Source of the DNA: Methylocystis echinoides
GTDB lineage: Bacteria > Pseudomonadota > Alphaproteobacteria > Rhizobiales > Beijerinckiaceae
NCBI RefSeq assembly: GCF_040687965.1
Contig: NZ_CP156084.1
Coordinates: 1,006,501 to 1,070,500 of the forward strand
Direction of reading: 5' to 3'
DNA: 64,000 nucleotides
Within the stretch, counting starts at the first letter, position 1. Each line of letters starts with the position of its first letter. The position numbers were made by a program, and so were the translations under genes. Of this stretch, positions 20,870 through 29,468 are shown one piece after another. Below the pieces are notes generated by a model, which saw nothing but the letters and a program-made list of their open reading frames with translations, had not been told where the DNA came from and searched no databases.

Positions 20870-23272
20870 ATGCGACTTCTCGCAAGATTTCTAGGCTTTG
20901 TCTTCGCGACGGGCACGATCGTCTTCCTGATCGTCGCCGTCGCCGGCGCCGGGTTGATCTATTATTATTCGAAGGATCTGCCCGACACCGCGCAATTGCA
21001 GAACTACGAGCCGCCGGTGACGACGCGGCTGCACGCGAGCGACGGCTCGATCCTCGCCGAATATTCACGCGAACGCCGCCTGTTTTTGCCGAGTTCGGCG
21101 ATCCCGCCGCTCGTGAAGCAGGCCTTCATTTCGGCGGAAGACAAGAATTTCTACACCCACACCGGCGTCGATCCCGAAGGCGTGCTGCGCGCCGTGGGCG
21201 TGCTGCTCGAAGGCGGCCGCCATGTGCAGGGCGCCTCGACGATCACCCAGCAGGTCGCCAAGAACTTCCTCGTCGGCAACGAGCGCTCGATCGAGCGCAA
21301 GATCCGCGAGGCGATCATCTCCTTCCGCATCGAAGCGGCCTATTCGAAGGAGCGCATTCTCGAGCTCTATCTCAATGAGATTTATCTCGGCTTGGGGAAT
21401 TACGGCGTCGCCGCCGCCGCGCTCAATTACTTCAACAAGTCGGTCAACGAGCTGACGCTGGCCGAAGCCGCCTATCTCGCCGCTCTGCCGAAGGGGCCGA
21501 ACAATTATCATCCCTTCCAGCGTCGCGACCGCGCGATCGAGCGCCGCAATTACGTCATCGACCGCATGGAGGCGGACGGCGTCGTGACCCATGAGGAAGC
21601 GGCCAAGGCCAAGGCGGAGCCGCTCGGCGTCAACCCGCGGGCGCTGTCGCCGAACACCTATGTCGCCGGTTATTTCGCCGAGGAAGTGCGCCGCGAGCTG
21701 CTCGACCGTTACAAGGAAAAGGGCCTCTACGAGGGCGGCCTGTCGGTGCGCACCACGCTCGACCCGAAGATGCAGGCCTGGACCCGCAAGGCGCTGGCCG
21801 ACGGCCTGGTGCGCTTCGACGAGGCGCATGGCTTTCGCGGTCCAATCAACCATATCGACGTTTCGTCCGACTGGGGCGCGCCGCTCGCCAACATTCCCTC
21901 GCTCGGCGACATCAAGCCCTGGCGGCTCGCCGTCGTGCTCGACCTGAATGACGCGGGCGCCCGCATCGGCCTCCAGCCCGGCCGCGAGGCCTCGGGCGAG
22001 GTCGCGCGCGAGCGCGAGACGGGCATGCTCACCGCCGAAGGCATGCGCTGGACGGGGCGCAGCCCCAAGAGCGCGCTCGCCGTCGGCGACGTCATCTATG
22101 TGGAGCCGCTCGTCGGCAGTCCCGGCCGCTACCGCCTGCGTCAGATCCCCGAAATCTCCGGCGCGATGGTGGCGATGGACCCCTATACGGGCCGCGTCTT
22201 CTCCATGGTCGGCGGCTTCTCCTTCGACCAGTCGGAGTTCAATCGCGCCACCCAGGCGTTGCGCCAGCCGGGGTCCTCCTTCAAGCCCTTCGTCTACGCC
22301 ACGGCGCTCGACAATGGCTATACGCCCTCGTCCTCGATCCTCGACGAGCCGATCTCGATCCAGCAGGCCGACGGCAGCTACTGGACGCCGGAAAACTTCG
22401 AAGGCGGCCACGGAACCGGCGCGCATCCGCTCGACTACGGCGTCGCGCATTCCAAGAACATGATGACCGTGCGTCTGGCGAAGGACGTCGGCATGCCGCT
22501 CATCGCGGAATACGCCAAGCGTTTCGGCGTCTATGACGAGATGGGGCCCTATCTCTCGCTGTCGCTCGGCGCGGGCGAGACCACGCTGCTCAAGATGGTC
22601 ACCGGCTATTCGATGCTCGCCAATGGCGGCAAGCGCATCAAGCCCACGCTAGTCGACCGCGTGCAGGACCGCTGGGGTAAGACCATCTACCGCCACGACG
22701 AGCGCCAGTGCCTGGGCTGCGACGCGGACAAATGGGACAATCAGAACGAACCCAAGCTGATCGACAAGCGCGAGCAGGTGCTCGACCCGCTCACGGCCTA
22801 TCAGATCACGACGATCATGGAGCACGTCATCCAGCGCGGCACGGGCGTCTCGATCAAGGCGGTCGGCAAGCATCTCGCGGGCAAGACCGGCACGACCAAC
22901 GAGGCGAAGGACCTCTGGTTCGTCGGCTTTTCGCCGGATCTCTGCGTTGGCGTCTATATCGGCTACGACCGGCCGCGCTCCATGGGCAGCCACGCCCAGG
23001 CCGCGCTCTTCGCCGCGCCGATCTTCCGCGACTTCATGACGGTCGCCTTGAAGGACAAGCCCGATACGCCGTTCCGCGTGCCGCCGGGCATCAAGTTGAT
23101 CTCGGTCAATCCGGGCTCGGGCCTGCGCACCGCGAGCGGCGGCGAGCTCTGGCCCTTCAAGCCGGGAACGGCTCCGCCCGACTCCTACTCCGGCGGCGGC
23201 GACGGCCCGCGCCAGGTCAACACGCAGGACGTCGACCAGCGCGTCGGCACCGGAACGGGCGGGTTGTATTGA
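20870..23272 (+). CDS. mrcA: Penicillin-binding protein 1A
   Basis: Bifunctional peptidoglycan synthase anchored in the inner membrane. 800 residues: one N-terminal membrane segment (about 8-33), a GT51 glycosyltransferase domain with catalytic Glu90 in ISAEDKNFYTH and the QQVAKNF and LYLNEIYLG motifs, an intervening OB-like region, and the transpeptidase domain with Ser469-x-x-Lys472 (SSFK), SKN at 528-530 and KTGT at 672-675. All catalytic motifs are intact. GAGGA sits well before the ATG. It follows amiC, so synthesis and hydrolysis of the wall are neighbours here. Confidence 0.96.
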   Translation: MRLLARFLGFVFATGTIVFLIVAVAGAGLIYYYSKDLPDTAQLQNYEPPVTTRLHASDGSILAEYSRERRLFLPSSAIPPLVKQAFISAEDKNFYTHTGVDPEGVLRAVGVLLEGGRHVQGASTITQQVAKNFLVGNERSIERKIREAIISFRIEAAYSKERILELYLNEIYLGLGNYGVAAAALNYFNKSVNELTLAEAAYLAALPKGPNNYHPFQRRDRAIERRNYVIDRMEADGVVTHEEAAKAKAEPLGVNPRALSPNTYVAGYFAEEVRRELLDRYKEKGLYEGGLSVRTTLDPKMQAWTRKALADGLVRFDEAHGFRGPINHIDVSSDWGAPLANIPSLGDIKPWRLAVVLDLNDAGARIGLQPGREASGEVARERETGMLTAEGMRWTGRSPKSALAVGDVIYVEPLVGSPGRYRLRQIPEISGAMVAMDPYTGRVFSMVGGFSFDQSEFNRATQALRQPGSSFKPFVYATALDNGYTPSSSILDEPISIQQADGSYWTPENFEGGHGTGAHPLDYGVAHSKNMMTVRLAKDVGMPLIAEYAKRFGVYDEMGPYLSLSLGAGETTLLKMVTGYSMLANGGKRIKPTLVDRVQDRWGKTIYRHDERQCLGCDADKWDNQNEPKLIDKREQVLDPLTAYQITTIMEHVIQRGTGVSIKAVGKHLAGKTGTTNEAKDLWFVGFSPDLCVGVYIGYDRPRSMGSHAQAALFAAPIFRDFMTVALKDKPDTPFRVPPGIKLISVNPGSGLRTASGGELWPFKPGTAPPDSYSGGGDGPRQVNTQDVDQRVGTGTGGLY

Positions 23273-23278
23273 TCTTTG

Positions 23279-23312
23279 ACGGCGGAGGAGACCAAAAGGC
23301 CTCCTCCGCCGT
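23279..23312 (+). terminator. Terminator after mrcA
   Basis: A perfect 12-bp stem (23279-23290 with 23301-23312) and 10-base loop, followed by TTC, starting seven bases after the mrcA stop. The short T-tract makes it a moderate terminator. Confidence 0.6.
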
Positions 23313-23333
23313 TTCAGTCTCAAGAGCCCAACG

Positions 23334-24125
23334 ATGATCCCGCCGACCGAGCCCGTCCTGATCGAGATACGAGACCGCGTCGCGACGCTCACGCTAAACA
23401 GTCCTGGGTCGCGCAACGCTTTGTCGCATGCGATGCTTGCCGCGCTCTCGAAACGCCTGGATGAAATCTCGTCGCACCCTGACGTTCGCGTCGTGCTGCT
23501 TGCGGCCGAAGGGCCCGCCTTCTGCGCCGGGCACGATCTGAAGGAGCTGACGGCGCGGCGCAACGACCCCGACCGCGGCCGCGCCTTCTTCGCCGAGACA
23601 ATGCGCGCCTGCTCCGCCTTGATGCAGCAGATCGTCGCGCTGCCGCAGCCCGTGATCGCGGCTGTCGACGAGATGGCGACCGCCGCGGGCTGCCAGCTCG
23701 TCGCGAGCTGCGATCTCGCCGTCGCCGGCCCCCGCGCCCGCTTCTGCACGCCGGGCGTCGACATCGGCCTGTTCTGCGCGACGCCCGCCGTCGCCCTCTC
23801 CCGCGCCGTCGCGCCGAAACAGGCGATGGCGATGCTGCTCACCGGCGTCCCTATCGGCGCAGAGGAGGCGCTGCGCATCGGGCTCGTGAACCGCGTCTCG
23901 CCCGACGGCGCGCGCACCGGGGCGCGGACGCTGGCGGACGTCATCGCCGCGAAGTCGCCGGCGGCCATTCGTTATGGCAAGCGCGCCTTCTACGCCCAGC
24001 GGGAGAAGCCGCTTGCCGAGGCCTATGACCTCGCGAGCGCGGTCATGGTCGACAACATGCTGGCGGGCGACGCCGTCGAGGGGATTGCGGCGTTTCTGGA
24101 AAAGCGCGCGCCGGTTTGGGATTAG
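23334..24125 (+). CDS. Crotonase-family protein lacking both catalytic glutamates (ECHDC3-like)
   Basis: A 263-residue protein of the enoyl-CoA hydratase/isomerase fold. CAGHDLKEL (64-72) forms part of the CoA-binding oxyanion hole. Where enoyl-CoA hydratases have their two catalytic Glu, this protein has Gln121 (AAGCQ) and Gly141 (CTPGVDIG). Hydration of enoyl-CoA by the usual mechanism is therefore unlikely. The overall sequence (TPGVDIGLFCATPAVALSR) is like the ECHDC3 branch, whose reaction is not established. It stands alone, tail to tail with ccmB. Confidence 0.82.
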   Translation: MIPPTEPVLIEIRDRVATLTLNSPGSRNALSHAMLAALSKRLDEISSHPDVRVVLLAAEGPAFCAGHDLKELTARRNDPDRGRAFFAETMRACSALMQQIVALPQPVIAAVDEMATAAGCQLVASCDLAVAGPRARFCTPGVDIGLFCATPAVALSRAVAPKQAMAMLLTGVPIGAEEALRIGLVNRVSPDGARTGARTLADVIAAKSPAAIRYGKRAFYAQREKPLAEAYDLASAVMVDNMLAGDAVEGIAAFLEKRAPVWD

Positions 24126-24136
24126 CCGACGAGAGG

Positions 24137-24808
24137 CTATTCCCCCAAATTCCGCAGCGCCGCCGCGGCCGCGAAGGGACAGAGCGCCAGCGCCGCGAGG
24201 CTGATCGCGCAGAGGATCGCAAAGGGCGACAGGAAGGGAACCGCGCCGCCCGTCGCCGCCTCCGACGCGGAGACGCCGAAAATCAGCACGGGGATTGTCA
24301 GCGGCAGCACCAGCAGCGCCATGAGCAGGCCGCCCCGGCGCACCGTGACCGTCGCCGCCGCGCCGATCGCGCCGACGAGGGTCAGCGCCGGCGTGCCGAC
24401 GAAGAGCGTCGCCACGACGCCGGCGAGCGCCATGGGCTCCTGCTGGAGCATGAGGCCGAGGAAGGGCGCGGCGATGATGAGCGGCAGGCCCGTCGCCGCC
24501 CAATGGGCCGCGCATTTGATGAGCACCGCGACTTCGAGCGGCGTGTCGGAAAGATGCAGCAAGTCGAGCGAGCCGTCCTCGGCGTCGGCCTGGAACAGCC
24601 GGTCGAAGGCCAGAAGGCTCGCGAGCAGCGCCGCGATCCACAGGATCGCCGGGCCGATGCGCGACAGCAGGTTCGGGTCCGGGCCCACCGCGAAGGGCAC
24701 GATGACGACGAGCGTGAGGAAAAACACGACGCCCATCGCTCCCGAGCCGCCGACGCGCCGCGCGATGCGCCATTCGCGCAGGAAAAGGGCGGAAAGCGGG
24801 GCCGTCAC
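24137..24808 (-). CDS. ccmB: Heme exporter protein CcmB
   Basis: Membrane subunit of the CcmAB ABC transporter, which powers release of heme-loaded CcmE during cytochrome c maturation. 223 residues with about six membrane segments; FLTLVVIVPFAVGPDPNLLSRI and DRLFQADAEDGSLDLL are family signatures. Its start overlaps the end of ccmA by four bases (translational coupling). CcmC and CcmD genes, often next, are absent: the following gene is on the other strand. Confidence 0.93.
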   Translation of the reverse strand: MTAPLSALFLREWRIARRVGGSGAMGVVFFLTLVVIVPFAVGPDPNLLSRIGPAILWIAALLASLLAFDRLFQADAEDGSLDLLHLSDTPLEVAVLIKCAAHWAATGLPLIIAAPFLGLMLQQEPMALAGVVATLFVGTPALTLVGAIGAAATVTVRRGGLLMALLVLPLTIPVLIFGVSASEAATGGAVPFLSPFAILCAISLAALALCPFAAAAALRNLGE

Positions 24809-25467
24809 TGTGGGGCCCCGAGCGCCAGTTCGCCGGCCTCCTCGAGCCCGAGCGGCTCATGGGTCGCCGCGACGATCAGGCCGCCAAGCGCGCAATGCGC
24901 GCGCATGGCCGCTGCGAATTTTTCCCGCGAGCCGCGGTCGAGCGCCGTCAGCGGCTCGTCGAGAAGCCACAGCGGCCGGAAGGCGACGAGCAGCCGCGCC
25001 AGCGCCGCGCGCCGCTTCTGCCCGGCGGACAGCGCCCCGAAAGGCGCGTCGAGCGCATGCGAGAGCCCGACCGCGGCGAGCGCCTCGGCGACCGGACGGC
25101 TGCGGCGATCTTCCGCCCGCCCCAGATAATTCCCCCAGAAATCAAGGTTCTCCCGCACCGTGAGCGCCGCCTTCATGCCATCGGCATGGGCGAGGTAATG
25201 CGTCGCCTGGGCGAGCTCCTGGTCTTCCCCGGCCCCTTCGAGCGCGACCGTTCCGCCCGAATGCGGGAGCAGGCCGGCGATCGCCCGCAAAAGCGTGGAT
25301 TTGCCGACGCCATTGCGGCCCGTCACGACAAGCGCCTCGCCCCCCGAGAGCAAGAAATTCACGCCCGAGAGCACGGGCCGGCCCCCCCGGGCGACGGCCA
25401 GATTCTCGACCTTGAGCCGCGGGACGGTCTGGCGGTCGGCGTGGGGGCGATGCGGGCTTGTCTCCAT
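24805..25467 (-). CDS. ccmA: Heme exporter ATP-binding protein CcmA
   Basis: ATPase of the CcmAB complex. 220 residues, a minimal ABC domain: Walker A TGRNGVGKST, signature LSAGQKRR, Walker B LWLLDEPLTALD and switch His in VAATHEPLG. The start METSPHRPHADRQ at 25467 gives a normal-length protein; the frame is open further upstream to 25644 but that part is Arg/Pro-rich and does not resemble the family. Operon with ccmB; the serine palmitoyltransferase-like gene starts divergently about 180 bases away. Confidence 0.92.
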   Translation of the reverse strand: METSPHRPHADRQTVPRLKVENLAVARGGRPVLSGVNFLLSGGEALVVTGRNGVGKSTLLRAIAGLLPHSGGTVALEGAGEDQELAQATHYLAHADGMKAALTVRENLDFWGNYLGRAEDRRSRPVAEALAAVGLSHALDAPFGALSAGQKRRAALARLLVAFRPLWLLDEPLTALDRGSREKFAAAMRAHCALGGLIVAATHEPLGLEEAGELALGAPQ

Positions 25468-25642
25468 GGCGAAAGCCAATAGAGAAAGCCGCGCCAAAGC
25501 GCCATAGGCGCCGCCATGGCGTCCGTTTCCCCGACGCCAGGCTCCCCGGAACACAGGCGCACTGGCGCGCGGGGGCCCGGAGTGATAAGGGACGCGATCA
25601 CTCCAGGGCGCCTTCAGCGGCGCTTTTGATTCTTCGCGAAAC

Positions 25643-26929
25643 ATGTGCGCGCGGCGCGCCAGGCCATTAGGGACTGCGAATTCAGTGACGAGACACAGAA
25701 GCCTCTCGGATTACGCGTCGCGGCGATTCCGCCTTGCCGGCAACGCTCTCCTCGAATTCAACAATCCGTTCTTCGCCCAGATCGACAAGCTGAAAGCGGA
25801 CTTCGAGGCCCAGGGGATTCATTTCGTCAGTTTCGCGAATTACGACTATCTCGGCCTCGCCAACCATCCGCGCATCCGCGAGGCGGCGAAGCAGGAGGTC
25901 GACCATCTCGGCATTGGCGCGCTCGCGTCGCGGCTCGTCGGCGGCGAGCGCACCACGCACAAGCAGTTCGAGGCGGAGATCGCCAAATTCATCGGCATGG
26001 AGAGCGCGCTGGCGCTCGTCTCCGGCTACCTCGCCAATGTCACGACCATCGCCTATCTGATGAACGGCAAGCGCGACGCCATCTTCATCGACGAGCTCGC
26101 GCATAACAGCATCGTCTACGGCGCCGAGGGCGCGCCGGCGCATGTCGTGAAGTTCCGACACAACGACATGGATCATCTCGAGCATCTGCTGGCGCGGCAT
26201 CGCGAGGAGTATCGCAATGTCCTCGTCGTGGTCGAGGGCGTCTACAGCATGGACGGCGACACCGCCGACCTGCCGCGCCTCTATGCGATCAAGGACAAAT
26301 ACAAGATCTGGCTCATGGTCGACGAAGCGCATTCGCTCGGCGTCCTCGGCGAGACGGGCCGCGGCCTCGCCGAGCATCAGGGCGTCGATCCGCAGCGAAT
26401 CGATCTTCTCGTCGGCACCTTGTCGAAGAGCCTCGCCTCCTGCGGCGGCTATGTCTGCGCCAAGAAGGAGGTGATCGAATGGTTCCGCTTCACCCTGCCG
26501 GGCTTCGTCTACAGCGTCGGCTTTTCGCCGGTCGTCCTCACCGCGGCGCGCACCGCCCTCGCACTCATGCAGGAAGAGACCTGGCGCATCGACAAGCTCG
26601 CCCAAAACGCTGAGCTGTTCCGTCAGGTCGCGCATGAAAACGGCTTCTCCACCGGGCCCGCCATCGGGCGCGGCGTGGTGCCGATTCTCTTCGACAGCGA
26701 TCTCGAAACCATGTGGGCCGCGCGTCACCTTCTGGAGAAGGGATATTACGTGCCGCCGGTCGTGCGCATCGGCGTGCCCAAGGACGGGCCGCGGCTGCGC
26801 TTCTTCTTCTCGGCCAACCATACAGAGGCCGAAATTCGCGGCGTGATCCAGGCGCTGCGCGAGATCCCGCCCGTCTCGGAAGAGGCGCAGCGCATCGTCG
26901 CCGCCGCCATGTCGGGCGCCGCGGCTTGA
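25643..26929 (+). CDS. spt: Serine palmitoyltransferase-like alpha-oxoamine synthase
   Basis: PLP enzyme expected to condense serine with a fatty acyl thioester to 3-ketosphinganine, the first step of sphingolipid synthesis. 428 residues. YDYLGLANHPRI, GIGALASRLVGG, VEGVYSMDGD, VDEAHSLG and TLSKSLASCGGY (Schiff-base Lys262) are the marks of the alpha-oxoamine synthase family, which also includes KBL, BioF and HemA. Assignment to serine palmitoyltransferase rests on similarity to bacterial Spt in the YSMxGD/DEAHS regions and above all on the ceramide-type genes downstream. The start is unsure: the ATG at 25643 has no ribosome site, and GTG at 25685 would shorten the protein by 14 residues. No acyl carrier protein gene is adjacent, unlike Caulobacter. 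Confidence 0.78.
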   Translation: MCARRARPLGTANSVTRHRSLSDYASRRFRLAGNALLEFNNPFFAQIDKLKADFEAQGIHFVSFANYDYLGLANHPRIREAAKQEVDHLGIGALASRLVGGERTTHKQFEAEIAKFIGMESALALVSGYLANVTTIAYLMNGKRDAIFIDELAHNSIVYGAEGAPAHVVKFRHNDMDHLEHLLARHREEYRNVLVVVEGVYSMDGDTADLPRLYAIKDKYKIWLMVDEAHSLGVLGETGRGLAEHQGVDPQRIDLLVGTLSKSLASCGGYVCAKKEVIEWFRFTLPGFVYSVGFSPVVLTAARTALALMQEETWRIDKLAQNAELFRQVAHENGFSTGPAIGRGVVPILFDSDLETMWAARHLLEKGYYVPPVVRIGVPKDGPRLRFFFSANHTEAEIRGVIQALREIPPVSEEAQRIVAAAMSGAAA

Positions 26930-27031
26930 TCCCGGCGCGCGCCGCCGGGCAGTGTCTCAGTTTGATTTTGCCCCGGTTGAGTCGTGATGAGATTTACATC
27001 CCCGCTGTAAGTGGGCGAGCGGCGCATAACG

Positions 27032-27080
27032 CCCCTCGTGCTTCGAGACGCAAGCTTCGCTCGCTCCTCAGCATGAGGGG
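27032..27080. repeat. REP-like palindromic element
   Basis: A GC-rich palindromic element bounded by CCCCTCGTGCTTCGAGACG and ending GAGGGG; one of several related copies (27117, 30241, 30437, about 55600). Here it lies between spt and the GNAT-like gene. Confidence 0.65.
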
Positions 27081-27116
27081 CTCCTGCAATGAAAGACTTT
27101 TTTACAAAGACTTAGG

Positions 27117-27161
27117 CCTCATCCTGAGGAGCCCGCGCAGCGGGCGTTTCGAAGGACGAGG
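27117..27161. repeat. REP-like palindromic element
   Basis: A second copy, 37 bases after the previous one and in opposite orientation, running from CCTCATCCTGAGGAGCCCGC to GAAGGACGAGG, with an inner GCCCGC/GCGGGC stem. The two copies could form a long cruciform or a transcript-processing structure inside the putative operon. Confidence 0.7.
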
Positions 27162-27318
27162 CCGCCTCGCAGATAAGAGGACAAACGCCCCAAAAAGCCT
27201 CGCCCTCATTGCTGGGTCCCTGAAGTTCTTCGTCTCAAAATTCAAACCGAAACGCTACCCGCCGCCGCGTCATCTTGACGCTTTGTCGCTGACCCTTTGC
27301 AGAGTAGGACTTTGGGAC

Positions 27319-28470
27319 ATGGCGCGAATCGAGATCGTTCCAGTTTCCGGGCTTTCGCAATTTCTAGCCTTTTGCAGGCTGCCGCGCCTTCTCTATAAGG
27401 GCGCGCCGGGCTTTGCCCCGCCGCTCGACGTCGAGCGCTGGACGCTGTTCGCGCATTTCCTCAACCCGCATTACAAGCTCGTCGAGGATCAGAAATTCCT
27501 CGCCCGCCGCGACGGCGAATGGGTCGGCCGCATCTCGGCGCATGTCTATAAGACCGGGATCACGCCCGTCGGCGCGAGCCCCGCGCAATTCGGCGCGCTC
27601 GACGCGATCGATGACCCCGAGGTCGTGCGGGCGCTGACCGAAGCCGCCGAGGCCTGGCTCAAGGCGAAGGGCGCGACCCGGATCAACGGCCCGTTCTCGC
27701 CGACGATCAACGGCGAATGCGGCCTGCTGGTCGAGGGCTTCGAAGCGACGCCCATGATCTTCATGCCCTGGCATCCGCCCTATCTCTCGCGCCATCTGGA
27801 GGCGCTGGGCTATGGCAAGGCCAAGGACCTCCTCTCCTATCGCTTCGCCATCGAAGAGACCCTGCTCAACGAAAAGCCGCGCATCACCAGCCGCAAGGAA
27901 TGGCGCGATCGGCTGACGCTGCGCCCGCTCGACAAGAGCAAGCTCAAGACCGGCGAGACCGCGCTGATGGAGGAACTGTTCAACGACGGCTGGAGCGGCA
28001 ACTGGGGCTTCGTGCCCTTCACCAAGGCCGAATTCGACTCGACGGCCGACGCGCTCAACCTCGTCATGCCGCCCGAATTCGGCATCGTCGCCGAGCTCGA
28101 CGGCAAGCCGCAGTCCTTCGTCATCGCGCTGCCAAATCTCTTCGAGATCGTCGCCGACTTCGACGGCAGGCTGTTGCCCTTCGGCCTGCCCAAACTGATT
28201 TCGCGCATGCGCAATCACAAGTTCAACGCCGCGCGCATCGTTCTCCTCGGCACGCGCAAGGCCTTGCAGAACAGCGCCACCGGCGGCGCCATACTGCTCG
28301 GGATGATCGAGGAAATGCGCCGGCGCGGGGCCTCCGCCTCGATCAAGCATCTGGAGGCGGGCTGGGTGCTCGAGGACAATATGGCGATGCGCCGGCCAAT
28401 CGAGATGTTCGGCGGGAAGGTCGACAAGGTTCACCGCATTTATGAGAAGCAATTCGGAGCATCGCCATGA
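27319..28470 (+). CDS. GNAT-like N-acyltransferase, candidate bacterial ceramide synthase
   Basis: 383 residues without membrane segments or signal peptide. The N-terminus (FLAFCRLPRLLYKGAPGFAPP, then FLARRDGEWVGRISAHV) is the pattern of a GNAT-related acyltransferase family; I recall bacterial ceramide synthase (bCerS) of Caulobacter as having this kind of fold. The expected job would be N-acylation of the sphingoid base with acyl-CoA. Support comes from context: its stop overlaps the desaturase start (ATGA), so it is coupled to a sphingolipid-type gene. Residue-level proof is lacking, and relatives are often annotated only as hypothetical N-acetyltransferases. It follows spt after a 389-base gap carrying two palindromic repeats. 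Confidence 0.6.
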   Translation: MARIEIVPVSGLSQFLAFCRLPRLLYKGAPGFAPPLDVERWTLFAHFLNPHYKLVEDQKFLARRDGEWVGRISAHVYKTGITPVGASPAQFGALDAIDDPEVVRALTEAAEAWLKAKGATRINGPFSPTINGECGLLVEGFEATPMIFMPWHPPYLSRHLEALGYGKAKDLLSYRFAIEETLLNEKPRITSRKEWRDRLTLRPLDKSKLKTGETALMEELFNDGWSGNWGFVPFTKAEFDSTADALNLVMPPEFGIVAELDGKPQSFVIALPNLFEIVADFDGRLLPFGLPKLISRMRNHKFNAARIVLLGTRKALQNSATGGAILLGMIEEMRRRGASASIKHLEAGWVLEDNMAMRRPIEMFGGKVDKVHRIYEKQFGASP

Positions 28471-29462
28471 ACGGCATTTCGGTCACCGCCCAGGGCGCCG
28501 ACCGCTCGCATGTCGAGCGCCGCCGGCAGATCCTCGAGAAATATCCGCAGGTGCGCGCGCTTTTCGGGCGTGACCCGGTCACCTTCAAAATCACCGCCGG
28601 CATCTTTCTCGGCCAGTTTCTCATCGCCGCCTGGCTCGGCTGGCTCGGTCTCTCCTATTGGTGGCTGTCGCTGATCCTGGCTATTTGCGTCGGCGCCTTC
28701 GCCAATCACGCCAATTTCGTCATCATCCACGACGCGATCCACAATTGCGTGTTCGAAAGCCCTCTCGCCAATAAATGGACGGCGATCCTTGCCGATCTGC
28801 CCAACGCCTTCCCGACCGCGATGGGCTTTCGTTGCTACCACATCAAGCACCATTCGCATCTCTCGGCCTATGACTACGACGCCGACATCCCGAGCCATTG
28901 GGAAGTGGAATGGGTCGGCGACAGCGCCTGGCGCAAGGCGGCGTGGCTGTTCGGCTTCCCCGCGATCCAGCTCGCGCGCCTGTCGCGATTGAAGGGAACC
29001 GTGCCGATCATGGGCAAATGGACCTATATCAACATCGCGGTCATCATCGCCTTCGATCTTTTTATTCTCTGGGCCTTCGGCCCCAACGCGCTGCTCTATC
29101 TGTTCCTGTCCTTCTGGTTTTCGGTCGGCGGGCTGCATCCCTTGAGCGCGCGCTGGCTTCAGGAGCATTTCGCCTTCGGCCCCGACCAGGGAACCTTCGA
29201 CTATTATGGGCCGCTGAACAAACTGGCGCTCAATATCGGCTATCACAACGAGCACCATGATTTTCACGAAATTCCATGGACGCGGTTGCCCGAGTTGAAG
29301 GCGATGGCGCCGGAGTTCTATGACACGTTGCGGTGCCACCGCTCCTGGGTGGCGCTGCTCGTCACCTTCATCTTCGACCCGACCTATTCGCTCGGCACGC
29401 GCTCCGAAAATGTCGCGCAGGCGGCGGAGCGGGACGCCACGGTCGCCGCGGCGGCGGAGTAA
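28467..29462 (+). CDS. DEGS-type sphingolipid delta-4 desaturase
   Basis: A membrane di-iron desaturase of 331 residues. The His boxes are HDAIH (88-92), HIKHH (125-129) and HNEHH (260-264), plus His224 in GLHPLS. The sequence follows animal dihydroceramide desaturase DES1 over its whole length: RRRQILEKYP near the N-terminus (the DES1/lipid desaturase N-terminal motif), GLHPLSARWLQEH, YYGPLN and NIGYHNEHHDF all match what I know of human DEGS1. The likely reaction is insertion of a trans-4 double bond into the sphingoid base of a dihydroceramide; hydroxylation is an alternative for this family. About four membrane helices. It overlaps the acyltransferase gene by four bases, and the hydroxylase gene follows after six. 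Confidence 0.85.
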   Translation: MNGISVTAQGADRSHVERRRQILEKYPQVRALFGRDPVTFKITAGIFLGQFLIAAWLGWLGLSYWWLSLILAICVGAFANHANFVIIHDAIHNCVFESPLANKWTAILADLPNAFPTAMGFRCYHIKHHSHLSAYDYDADIPSHWEVEWVGDSAWRKAAWLFGFPAIQLARLSRLKGTVPIMGKWTYINIAVIIAFDLFILWAFGPNALLYLFLSFWFSVGGLHPLSARWLQEHFAFGPDQGTFDYYGPLNKLALNIGYHNEHHDFHEIPWTRLPELKAMAPEFYDTLRCHRSWVALLVTFIFDPTYSLGTRSENVAQAAERDATVAAAAE

Positions 29463-29468
29463 GTTAAC

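Larger units (their letters stand above)
26930..27318. other. Gap between spt and the GNAT-like gene
   Basis: 389 bases holding two REP-like palindromes (27032-27080 and 27117-27161). Short open frames across it are Arg-rich and have no ribosome site. It is unclear whether transcription of spt continues into the next three genes. Confidence 0.5.
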
